This document shows, piece by piece, positions 7,670 to 15,292 of a stretch of 15,998 bases of DNA. Numbering within the stretch: position 1 is the stretch's first letter; every line of letters begins with the position of its first letter. The notes under the pieces were generated by a model. The model saw only the letters and a list, made by a program, of their open reading frames with translations, was not told the origin of the DNA and searched no databases. The stretch spans positions 1-15,998 of the forward strand of contig VGDJ01000012.1 in assembly GCA_016869775.1 (NCBI GenBank), read 5' to 3'. The stretch is from Alphaproteobacteria bacterium (lineage in GTDB: Bacteria; Pseudomonadota; Alphaproteobacteria; Rickettsiales; UBA1997). Position numbers and translations under genes: made by a program.

Positions 7670-8503
7670 ATGATATTTTTAAAATTATTAACAATTTTAT
7701 TATTCTTTTTTTCTTCATCATCCTTAGCCCAAAGCGTTGTTTCTGCTATAGAAAATTCTAACAATCTTTCCCAGAATTCTGCGCAACTAATTCCTTTGCC
7801 AGATAAAAATATTGATGACTATGATTCACAATATGCCATTGCTCCAACTGTTGTTGATTTCAATGATCTAGAGCGTCTAAAAAAAATTGATGAATCGCTT
7901 CTCGAAACTAATTTAGCTCCTTTTTCCCCTAGTGTTCCAACGCCATCACGTTTATTTACGGCTGATTTATCAATGCCAGATAGTTTTGGAACTACCAATA
8001 ATTTAGCCAAAAAAGTTGGGTCATTTTATCGTGCCTATGGAGAAATAATTTTTATTCAAGGAACGGTTACTGATTCTTTTGGTATTCCAATTCACAATGC
8101 TGTAATTGAAATTTGGCAAACAAATTCAGCCGGAAAATACCACACTTTGCTTGAAAATGGCAGTGGATATGTTGACAAATTTTTTAGTATGTCGGGTCGA
8201 GCAATTACCGACAATATCGGCAATTATCACTTTATCACTATAATGCCCGGTGCCAGCGCGGGAAGAGCTCCCCACATTAATATGAATATTTATCACCCCA
8301 GATTTGGTAGGCTTGAAACCGAAATGTATTTCATGAATCATCCTTATAACTTTACCGATTACCAATATTTATCATATACCGATGAAGAAAGACTTTTATT
8401 GACTGCAAATATGCGCACTACCGATATTTTGAATCCAAAATCAATTAAAATTGCCACTTTTAACATCATTTTGAAAGGTGTTCATCAATATAAAAAAATT
8501 TAG
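7670..8503 (+). CDS. Exported intradiol ring-cleavage dioxygenase-like protein, iron site probably degenerate
   Basis: From the ATG at 7670 (277 residues) the protein starts with a Sec signal peptide: a Lys, a Leu/Phe-rich core and SLA|QS, with likely cleavage after A20. A polar linker follows to about 115, then an intradiol-dioxygenase beta-sandwich: GTVTDSFGIPIHNAVIEIWQ, TNSAGKYH, GRAITDNIGNYHFITIMPG, APHINMNIYH and LETEMYFM. True members bind Fe(III) through two Tyr and two His. Here the GKY Tyr (Y157) and first His (H202) remain. The second His of HIH is Asn (N204), and the Tyr expected in the PG..Y segment is missing (PGASAGRAPHIN). Aromatic ring cleavage is therefore doubtful; a structural, binding or altered metal role is possible. 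TTG 7664 would add two residues before the signal peptide. It lies between dcd and rbfA, one base from rbfA. Confidence 0.85.
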   Translation: MIFLKLLTILLFFFSSSSLAQSVVSAIENSNNLSQNSAQLIPLPDKNIDDYDSQYAIAPTVVDFNDLERLKKIDESLLETNLAPFSPSVPTPSRLFTADLSMPDSFGTTNNLAKKVGSFYRAYGEIIFIQGTVTDSFGIPIHNAVIEIWQTNSAGKYHTLLENGSGYVDKFFSMSGRAITDNIGNYHFITIMPGASAGRAPHINMNIYHPRFGRLETEMYFMNHPYNFTDYQYLSYTDEERLLLTANMRTTDILNPKSIKIATFNIILKGVHQYKKI

Positions 8504-8504
8504 T

Positions 8505-8939
8505 ATGAAATCACAAAGACAGCTTCAGATAGGTGAAAATATCAAAAGAATCATGTCGGAAATTTTTTTGCGCGATGACTATTCGGTTATAAAGAATAAT
8601 GTAATTACAATCTTAGAGGCTGATGTTTCTCCAGATGCTAAAAATGTTAAAATATTCATCGATATTTTTGGTGATTCAACTAAGCATGAACAAATTTTTG
8701 ATAAAATTGTTGATAACATCCCACATTTTCGTTATGAATTGGCTAAAAAAATTGACCTAAGATTTACTCCAGAAATTTTATTTGTTCACGATAAAACCTA
8801 TCAAAAAGCCAATTTGATTGAGAGTATTTTGAACCAAGGTCACAAAAATTCCGATCACATAATTGAGCATTCAAATAAATTAAAACGCAAAATTCCCAAA
8901 AATCGACATTCAAAAACTTCAAAAACCAACAAAAAATAA
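8505..8939 (+). CDS. rbfA: 30S ribosome-binding factor A
   Basis: Small KH-fold protein that binds 16S rRNA during late maturation of the 30S subunit and is important in cold. The 144-residue frame from ATG 8505 shows the family pattern: N-terminal QRQLQIGENIKRIMSEIFL, then VITILEADVSPDAKNVKIFI, and ELAKKIDLRFTPEILFVHD. A Lys-rich tail of about 25 residues (ending SKTSKTNKK) makes it somewhat longer than many homologues. An upstream in-frame GTG (8478) would add nine residues overlapping the previous gene; the ATG, one base after the preceding TAG, agrees with the family N-terminus. No SD is visible, so termination-reinitiation is plausible. It is separated from infB and truB, its usual neighbours. 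Confidence 0.94.
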   Translation: MKSQRQLQIGENIKRIMSEIFLRDDYSVIKNNVITILEADVSPDAKNVKIFIDIFGDSTKHEQIFDKIVDNIPHFRYELAKKIDLRFTPEILFVHDKTYQKANLIESILNQGHKNSDHIIEHSNKLKRKIPKNRHSKTSKTNKK

Positions 8940-8952
8940 CCAAATAATTTTT

Positions 8953-10095
8953 ATGAAATCGATAGCAGTTCTAGGCTCGACTGGCTCAATTGGTAAAAGC
9001 ACTTTAAATGTTATTCGTAACAATGCTTGCAAGTTCAAAATAAAATTATTGGTTGCGGGTAACGATTATCAAACACTTATATTGCAAGCTTTAGAGTTTA
9101 ATCCCGAAATTATTGTGATCGAAAATACCGCTTTTTTGCCCGAACTTAAAACGGCATTACAATCCACTAAAATAAAAGTTTTGGGTGGTTTTGAGGCCAT
9201 ATTAGAAGTAACAAAAATTAAATATGATTTGATGGTTTCAGCAATTGTTGGTTCAGCTGGAATGTTACCAACTCTCAACGCTATTCGTGTTGGAACAAAT
9301 ATTGCTCTTGCCAACAAAGAGTCACTTGTTTGTGCCGGCGAATTTTTAATGGCTGAGGCCAAGAAAAACAATGTTATGATCATTCCTGTTGATTCTGAGC
9401 ATAATGCTATTTTCCAGATTTTTGAAAATGATAATTTGAGTTTAATTGAAGAAGTTGTTCTTACGGCATCAGGTGGGCCATTTTTTAATTCGCCAAAAAA
9501 TTTTGCCGATATTTCGATTGCTGAAGCCCTTAAGCATCCAAAATGGCAAATGGGTGCCAAAATATCAATTGATTCGGCAACGATGATGAATAAAGGTCTT
9601 GAAATGATTGAAGCTTTTCATTTATTTCCGATTGCTAAAAAACAAATCAAAATTCTTGTTCATCCTCAATCAATTATTCATGGTATGGTCAACTATGAAG
9701 ATGGATCAAGCCTTGCTATGATGAGCGTGCCCGACATGCAAATTCCAATTGCATTTGCCATAAATTTTCCTCATCGCATGAAAATTAAGCATCAAAAGCT
9801 TGATTTATGCGCTATCAAAAATCTGGAATTTTTTGAAGTTGATGAAAAAAAATTTTTAGCCATCAAAATTTGCCGGCAAGTTTTAGAATCAGAAGGGAAC
9901 GCTCCAGTGATTTTAAATGCTAGTAACGAAATTGCGGTTGATAGATTTTTAAAATCACAAATTACTTTTGATAAAATTCCTTTGGTTGTTTTAGAAACTC
10001 TCAATAAAATCCCATTTAAAAAGCTTGAATCTATTGATGAGGTTTTGTCGAATGACAAGATGGCTCGGCAAATAGCTCAAAAAATTTCAGTTTAA
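8953..10095 (+). CDS. dxr: 1-deoxy-D-xylulose 5-phosphate reductoisomerase
   Basis: Converts DXP to 2-C-methyl-D-erythritol 4-phosphate with NADPH and a divalent metal, the committed step of the MEP isoprenoid pathway. The 380-residue protein carries the NADPH loop LGSTGSIGKS at 7-16, NIALANKESLVCAG (116-129), the metal ligands D147 and E149 in PVDSEHNAI, LTASGGPFF (170-178), the SIDSATMMNKGLEMIEA block with N213, K214 and E217, and the substrate/dimer segment VHPQSIIHGMVNY. All catalytic residues are present. It lies 13 bases after rbfA and 27 before rseP; the dxr-rseP order is common in alphaproteobacteria. An intact dxr argues that the cell makes its own isoprenoids, unlike Rickettsia, which lacks the MEP pathway. 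Confidence 0.97.
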   Translation: MKSIAVLGSTGSIGKSTLNVIRNNACKFKIKLLVAGNDYQTLILQALEFNPEIIVIENTAFLPELKTALQSTKIKVLGGFEAILEVTKIKYDLMVSAIVGSAGMLPTLNAIRVGTNIALANKESLVCAGEFLMAEAKKNNVMIIPVDSEHNAIFQIFENDNLSLIEEVVLTASGGPFFNSPKNFADISIAEALKHPKWQMGAKISIDSATMMNKGLEMIEAFHLFPIAKKQIKILVHPQSIIHGMVNYEDGSSLAMMSVPDMQIPIAFAINFPHRMKIKHQKLDLCAIKNLEFFEVDEKKFLAIKICRQVLESEGNAPVILNASNEIAVDRFLKSQITFDKIPLVVLETLNKIPFKKLESIDEVLSNDKMARQIAQKISV

Positions 10096-10122
10096 AAAAT
10101 CTCAATTTAATTAATTGAATTT

Positions 10123-11232
10123 ATGTCGTTAATTCACATCATTTTGCACAATTTTTTTTCGTTTATTGTAATTATTTCGTTGATTGTTTTTATTCATGAA
10201 TTAGGTCATTTCATAGTTGCTCGATGGTGTGGAGTTAAAATTGACGAATTTGCCATTGGTTTTGGCAAATCTTTATTTAGTTTTCGAGATAAAAAAAATA
10301 CTGAATGGAAGTTTTGTTTGTGGCCTTTTGGAGGATATGTAAAGATGTATGGCGATAGAAATGGCGCCTCGATTCCAGATATTGAACTCATAAAACAAAT
10401 GTCGGCTGAAGAGCGTAAAATTTCTTTTTTAGGAAAAAATGTTTATCAGCGTATAGCTATTGTTAGTGCTGGCCCAATTGCAAATTTTATGTTGGCAATT
10501 TTAATACTAACATTTTTGTTTAGAATTAATGGCGAGGTAATTGTTGAGCCGGTTGTGAGCGAAATAGTTAAAGATAGCGCATCATTTGAAGCTGGTTTGA
10601 AAAAAGGTGATAGAATTATTTCTATCGACAATAAACAAATTAAAGATTTTCAAGATATTCGTAACACTGTTGTAACAAGTTTAGAGCCGTCATTAATTTT
10701 TAAAATTCAAAGAGATAATCAACTCCTTGATCTTCCCGTAAATCCTAAAATTGTCGTTCAAAAAGATATGTTTGGTGATGAAGTAAAAATCAGATCGGTC
10801 GGAATTATGGCCGACCAAATCACTAAAAATCAGCTTACGTTTGGGCAAAGTTTTGTTAAAGCTAATGTCGAAACCTATAGTATCTCAATTTCAATTTTGA
10901 AAACCCTTGGGCAATTAATTTCTGGCAAACGCTCCATTAAAGAATTGGGTGGTCCTGTTAAAATTGCCAAATATTCAGGTAAAACCGTTGAACAAGGTTT
11001 ATTGGTTGTAGCATGGTTTATGGCGATGATCTCGATTAATCTTGGAGTAATGAATCTATTGCCGATTCCGGTGTTGGACGGCGGTCATTTGTTTTATTAT
11101 TTGATCGAAGCCATCAAGGGCAAACCGTTGTCACAAAAAATTCAGAGTTTTGGCTATAGTTTGGGATTTGCGTTTGTTATATCACTAATGATTTTCACTA
11201 CACTTAATGATATTATTCAGATGATGTTTTGA
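10123..11232 (+). CDS. rseP: Site-2 membrane metalloprotease RseP (RIP family)
   Basis: Inner-membrane zinc protease that cleaves substrates within the bilayer, classically anti-sigma factors and signal peptide remnants. In 369 residues, the zinc motif HELGH is at 25-29 in the first membrane helix. A second helix lies near 111-133, and one PDZ domain spans about 145-205 (DSASFEAGLKKGDRIISID). The third zinc ligand is D319 in NLLPIPVLDGGH, followed by a last helix at about 345-362. Only one PDZ domain is clear; E. coli RseP has two tandem ones. Start and length fit alphaproteobacterial members. It ends the plus-strand run and is not followed by bamA, which usually comes next in alphaproteobacteria. 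No anti-sigma factor gene is in the window, so its substrate here is unknown. Confidence 0.95.
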   Translation: MSLIHIILHNFFSFIVIISLIVFIHELGHFIVARWCGVKIDEFAIGFGKSLFSFRDKKNTEWKFCLWPFGGYVKMYGDRNGASIPDIELIKQMSAEERKISFLGKNVYQRIAIVSAGPIANFMLAILILTFLFRINGEVIVEPVVSEIVKDSASFEAGLKKGDRIISIDNKQIKDFQDIRNTVVTSLEPSLIFKIQRDNQLLDLPVNPKIVVQKDMFGDEVKIRSVGIMADQITKNQLTFGQSFVKANVETYSISISILKTLGQLISGKRSIKELGGPVKIAKYSGKTVEQGLLVVAWFMAMISINLGVMNLLPIPVLDGGHLFYYLIEAIKGKPLSQKIQSFGYSLGFAFVISLMIFTTLNDIIQMMF

Positions 11233-11258
11233 AGATATTAAACGAAAAATTTATATCT
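11233..11258. terminator. A+T-rich inverted repeat between convergent rseP and trpD, possible terminator
   Basis: Directly after the rseP stop, AGATAT (11233-11238) pairs with ATATCT (11253-11258). Adding AAA/TTT inside with one bulged T gives about nine pairs around a loop of about seven bases. The stem is almost all A-T and no clean U-run follows on either strand, so it is a weak terminator candidate. The rest of the 63-bp gap shows nothing else. Confidence 0.25.
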
Positions 11259-11295
11259 AAAAATTTTGCTAAAACTAAATAACATAGCCAAATAA

Positions 11296-12270
11296 CTAAT
11301 CCGAAAGATTTTTTGCAAAATCATAAATTTTGCCAGATTTCAGCAATTCATTAGTAAAATTAATGCCATCAATAATTTTATCAAATCTACCAACTAGCCT
11401 CAGAGCAAAAGCGCAGTTCAAAGCAACAATTTCTTGATAACTTGATAATTTTCCGGCAAAAAGCTCAAGCATTTTATGAGCATTATATTCCGGATCTTTG
11501 CCGATAATATCCTCAAGTGGTCGTTTGATTAGGCCATAATTTGTGGGGTCAATAATCGTTGTTTCTTTTATAAAAGTATCATCGATCTCAACTAAATATG
11601 AATTTTGACTTAAACTAATTTCATCCATGCCGTCAAAACCATGTACCAAATAAATTTTGGCAGAAGGTTTAAGCTTTGCAACGACTTCAGCTATTTTGTG
11701 CATAATATCAAAACGTGATAAGCCGATTATTTGTTTGCGCGGATTCACGGGATTTAATAATGGACCGATATAATTAAAAATTGTGGGCTCAGCAATTGAT
11801 TTTCTAATGTTGGAAACTTTTTTTAATGCCGGATGAAAATTGGGCGCATATAAAAAACATAATTTTTTATCGCGTAAATTTTTATCAATTTGGGCTAAAT
11901 CTTCATCAAATTTTATGTTGAGTTGTGAGAAAATATCGGCCGAACCAGAACTAGAAGAAATTGCTCGATTGCCGTGTTTAGCTACTTTGATTCCGGTGTA
12001 TCCCAAAATTATGGCTACTGCTGTTGAGATATTGAGAGTGTTGAGTTTGTCACCTCCAGTTCCGCAAACATCGAGAGCATCTTCGTGATGTGGAATTGTT
12101 ATCATTCTTTTTTTTAGTGATAAAATTGCCCCAATAATTGAGTTGGTTGGGATATTGAAAGAGTTGATGTCGAGTAAAAAATTTTTTACTGAATTGTTGT
12201 CAATTTTATCGTCAAAAATTTGATCAAAAAAACTTTCAAATTGTTGTGCAGTATATTTTTCGATTGGCAA
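11296..12270 (-). CDS. trpD: Anthranilate phosphoribosyltransferase
   Basis: Joins anthranilate to PRPP, the second step of tryptophan synthesis from chorismate. The 324-residue protein shows the family signatures: DVCGTGGDK (67-75) and NISTAVAIILG (80-90) for PRPP, AKHGNRAISSSSGSAD (97-112), FLYAPNFHPALKKVSNIRKS (139-158) with the conserved Arg, TIFNYIGPLLNP (163-174), and VHGFDGMDEIS (209-219). A Lys often seen in the SSKSGSAD segment is Ser here, a position that varies in the family. No ATG is suitable: the start is TTG at 12270, eight bases after the trpG stop, with no SD, pointing to coupling with trpG. It is the last gene of the minus-strand run. The rest of the trp pathway is not in the window, so its role in tryptophan synthesis is inferred. 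Confidence 0.94.
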   Translation of the reverse strand: MPIEKYTAQQFESFFDQIFDDKIDNNSVKNFLLDINSFNIPTNSIIGAILSLKKRMITIPHHEDALDVCGTGGDKLNTLNISTAVAIILGYTGIKVAKHGNRAISSSSGSADIFSQLNIKFDEDLAQIDKNLRDKKLCFLYAPNFHPALKKVSNIRKSIAEPTIFNYIGPLLNPVNPRKQIIGLSRFDIMHKIAEVVAKLKPSAKIYLVHGFDGMDEISLSQNSYLVEIDDTFIKETTIIDPTNYGLIKRPLEDIIGKDPEYNAHKMLELFAGKLSSYQEIVALNCAFALRLVGRFDKIIDGINFTNELLKSGKIYDFAKNLSD

Positions 12271-12278
12271 TTTATAAG

Positions 12279-12845
12279 CTAGATTAAATTTATAAAATTT
12301 TTGAAAATCTCGTGGCCGAACTCAGTGGCGATTGATTCGGGGTGAAATTGAACACCATAAATTTTAAGCGATTCATCGGCTATTCCCATGATAATTCCGT
12401 CGCTGGTTTGAGCGGTAATAGTCAGATTTTTTGGGCATGAGTTTTTATCGATAATCAATGAGTGATAGCGAGTAGCCTTAAAGGGCGATGGAATATTTTT
12501 AAAAAGATTTTGTTGTGAATGGTGAATTTCACTGATTTTACCATGCATTGGATGAGTTCTAACAATTTTACCGCCGAAAGCTTGACCAATGGCTTGATGT
12601 CCCAAACATACTCCAAAAAGTGGAATTTTGCCTTTAAATTTGTTGATTACATCAAGACAAATTCCGGCTTCGTTTGGAGTGCATGGCCCGGGAGAAATTA
12701 CGATGGCACGGGGTTTTAGATTAGAAATCTCATCGAGAGTTATGGCGTCATTTCTTTTAACTAAAACTTCATTACTTCCTGCCGAAAGAAGATAATGATA
12801 GAGATTGTAGGTGAAACTATCGTAGTTATCGATTAGTAAAATCAT
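12279..12845 (-). CDS. trpG: Anthranilate/aminodeoxychorismate synthase glutamine amidotransferase subunit (TrpG/PabA)
   Basis: Class I glutamine amidotransferase that supplies ammonia to TrpE (anthranilate) or PabB (4-amino-4-deoxychorismate). In 188 residues the family pattern is complete: MILLIDNYDSFTYNL at the start, ISPGPCTPNEAG (50-61), the nucleophile C80 in GVCLGHQAIG, HPMHGKISEI (98-107), TRYHSL (125-130), and the catalytic H168 and E170 in QFHPES. Sequence alone does not separate TrpG from PabA, and in many bacteria one protein serves both synthases. Lying eight bases before trpD, it fits the tryptophan role. No trpE or pabB is beside it. Its ATG directly follows the fadE TAA (TAAATG) with no SD, so translation probably depends on fadE. 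Confidence 0.92.
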   Translation of the reverse strand: MILLIDNYDSFTYNLYHYLLSAGSNEVLVKRNDAITLDEISNLKPRAIVISPGPCTPNEAGICLDVINKFKGKIPLFGVCLGHQAIGQAFGGKIVRTHPMHGKISEIHHSQQNLFKNIPSPFKATRYHSLIIDKNSCPKNLTITAQTSDGIIMGIADESLKIYGVQFHPESIATEFGHEIFKNFINLI

Positions 12846-15281
12846 TTATATTTTTTTGTAATTTTCGAGACTGTATTCATCAACCAAGATCGCATCATAG
12901 CAAGCGTCAAGCATTTCTATCAATAAATTTTTCTCATCGCTATTGATTATGTGTTGCTCAAGAGCTTCTGCAATATTAACTCGCAAATCCTTTTTGATGA
13001 GTTGCTTATTTTTGATGGCTTTTTTAATTTTACTCAAAATGTCAAGGCTTTTGTGCTTTAAAATAAATGCGTTTTCTAAGCGTCCGAGATTATCAAATTT
13101 ATCGTCATTAACAAACACACCGCGAGTAAGGTTATCGCGCAATTCACCATTTTGACAAATTTTTTCGGCAATATCGGCACTCAATTTATCAGATGATGGG
13201 CAAACGAAGGCGTTAAAACGGGCAAAAAGCGCGAATGGTTTGAATATAACTCCAAAAAAACCATTAAAGAGGTTTTGATATAGAGATTCAATGGCGTATT
13301 GCGCTTTTGAAAATTGTTCGCGCAGAGCATGCTCAACAATATCTTTTTCAGAAGATGGGCAATTATTTTCTTTAAACTTACGCAAAATACAGGTTGCAAA
13401 ATACATTGCAGATAAGGCGTCGCCAAAGCGTCCGTTAATTTTTTCTTTGCGTTTTAAATTGCCTCCGAATCTTGCCATTGCAACATCGGCCAAAAAAGCA
13501 AAAGTGGCGCTACACCAAGAAATTTTTCGCTCAAATTTGGTAACAAAATCATGTTTACTAGGTTTGTAGAGATAACCGCGAGTTAGAGATAATAAAATTG
13601 AACGCGATAAATTGTTAAATAAGTGATTAATATGCGCAAAAAATGCTTGGTCAAAAGCAATTTTGTCGTTATTTTCAAGAGCTTGTATTTCTTTGTAAGC
13701 ATATGGGTGAGACATGATTGCGCCTTGCCCAAATTGGATAAGACTTCGAGTCATTATGTTGGATCCTTCAACTGTAATTGAAATTGGTGTCGAAAAATAT
13801 GGATTAGCTAAGATGTTGCGCGGACCTCGAATAATGGCACTTCCAGCGCAAATATCCATGCCATCATTAATATTTTGACGAAACATTTCAGTTGAATGAT
13901 ATTTGGCGATGGCACTTATTACTGCAGGTTTTGCGCCTGAATCAACCGAACCAGCTGTGAAAGAGCGCATAGCATCTAGCGCATAGGTACGAGATGCAAT
14001 TCTGGCGAGAACTTCTTCGATTCCTTCAAATTTAGCAATTGGCGCTCCGAATTGCTCGCGAACCATGGCGTAGGCGGTTACAACTCGACTCACAAGTTTT
14101 GAGCCTCCCGAGCTAGTTGATGGAAGCGAGATTCCGCGCCCAGCTGACAAACATTCCATTAACATTTTCCAACCTTTGCCGATCCCATCTTTACCACCAA
14201 TTATGGCATCAAAGTCTATTTCAACGTCACGACCATTGAGAGGCGAATTAACAAAAGGTGTGGCCAAAGGATCGTGGCGCCGACCTTGAATAACTCCTGA
14301 AGTTGAGCTTGGAATTAAAGCGCAGGTGATTCCGATTTCAGTATTTTCGGATAATATTTTATCGGGATCGCGCAATTGAAATGCAACTCCAATGATGGTT
14401 GCGTATGCTCCAAGTGTGATATAGCGCTTATTCCAATTTAAACGAATTTTGATTTCGCCATCACTATTTTTAAAAATTACACCATTCGATTGAATAGAGG
14501 TTGCATCACTTCCAGCGTTATTTTCGGTAAGTGCAAAGCATGGTAAATCTGCTCCAACGGCAAGGCGTGGAAGATAAAAATCTTGTTGAGCTTTGGTACC
14601 GTAGTGTAATAAAAGTTCGGCTGGTCCAAGCGAGTTTGGAACCATAACTGTGATAGCAAGAGTGACTGAGCGCGAAGCAAGTTTTTCGACAACGCAACTA
14701 TGAGCATAAGCTGAGAAACCAAGCCCGCCATATTGTTTAGGAATAATCATGCCAAAGAATTTTTTATCGCGTAAATATTGCCAAACAGAAGGGGGTAGGT
14801 CGCGTAAGACTTGAACTTCATAATCAACGCACATTTTGCAAACTTCTTCGACTTCGTTGTCTAAAAAATTTTGTTCTTCAAGGCTAAGCTTTGGATAGCT
14901 CAGAGCCATAATTTTTTGAAAATCTGGATTTCCCGAAAACAACTCGCCATCAACCCATGTTGTTCCTGATGTTAAGGCGATTTTTTCAGTTTGAGAAATT
15001 TTGGGCAGTAAACCTAAAGTTTTGATAAGAAAAATTATGCAGGGGGTTAGAGTTTTTTGACGAATCGGTTCAAATATTATTAGAACTGAAATTGACCAAA
15101 AGATTAACCAGAATCCTAAATTTATTTTGAGTGGCAAAAACAAGATAGAGAAGATGGCGAAATAGGTTAGGTAATTAAATTTTTTGTAGGATAAAAATAA
15201 AAAAATTGCTAAATAAAATGCCCATAAAAATGGGATTGATAAAACCATATTATTGAGAATATCGAAGAAACCAGTTTTCAT
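12846..15281 (-). CDS. fadE: Acyl-CoA dehydrogenase of the FadE (YafH) type
   Basis: FAD-dependent first step of fatty-acid beta-oxidation, acyl-CoA to trans-2-enoyl-CoA. At 811 residues it has the length and collinear sequence of E. coli FadE (about 814), much longer than ordinary acyl-CoA dehydrogenases of about 380. The N-terminus has hydrophobic segments at about 13-31 and 37-70, probably membrane anchoring. Blocks shared with FadE include SGTTWVDGELF (105-115), FFGMIIPKQYGGLGFSAYA (175-193), ITVMVPNSLGPAELLLHYGT (210-229), RLNWNKRYITLG (280-291) and ISITVEGSNIMTRS (500-513), whose E505 matches the catalytic base. The C-terminal 280 or so residues fit the DUF1974-type FadE extension. It starts 11 bases after glyQ and abuts trpG. 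This form is best known from gammaproteobacteria, so transfer is possible. No fadA or fadB is nearby. Confidence 0.95.
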   Translation of the reverse strand: MKTGFFDILNNMVLSIPFLWAFYLAIFLFLSYKKFNYLTYFAIFSILFLPLKINLGFWLIFWSISVLIIFEPIRQKTLTPCIIFLIKTLGLLPKISQTEKIALTSGTTWVDGELFSGNPDFQKIMALSYPKLSLEEQNFLDNEVEEVCKMCVDYEVQVLRDLPPSVWQYLRDKKFFGMIIPKQYGGLGFSAYAHSCVVEKLASRSVTLAITVMVPNSLGPAELLLHYGTKAQQDFYLPRLAVGADLPCFALTENNAGSDATSIQSNGVIFKNSDGEIKIRLNWNKRYITLGAYATIIGVAFQLRDPDKILSENTEIGITCALIPSSTSGVIQGRRHDPLATPFVNSPLNGRDVEIDFDAIIGGKDGIGKGWKMLMECLSAGRGISLPSTSSGGSKLVSRVVTAYAMVREQFGAPIAKFEGIEEVLARIASRTYALDAMRSFTAGSVDSGAKPAVISAIAKYHSTEMFRQNINDGMDICAGSAIIRGPRNILANPYFSTPISITVEGSNIMTRSLIQFGQGAIMSHPYAYKEIQALENNDKIAFDQAFFAHINHLFNNLSRSILLSLTRGYLYKPSKHDFVTKFERKISWCSATFAFLADVAMARFGGNLKRKEKINGRFGDALSAMYFATCILRKFKENNCPSSEKDIVEHALREQFSKAQYAIESLYQNLFNGFFGVIFKPFALFARFNAFVCPSSDKLSADIAEKICQNGELRDNLTRGVFVNDDKFDNLGRLENAFILKHKSLDILSKIKKAIKNKQLIKKDLRVNIAEALEQHIINSDEKNLLIEMLDACYDAILVDEYSLENYKKI

Positions 15282-15292
15282 AATTTTGCGTT

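Noticed and set aside
9069..9560. 163-codon open frame on the minus strand opposite dxr
   Set aside because: Lies wholly inside dxr, whose protein is a full motif-by-motif match; the antisense translation has no recognisable domain.
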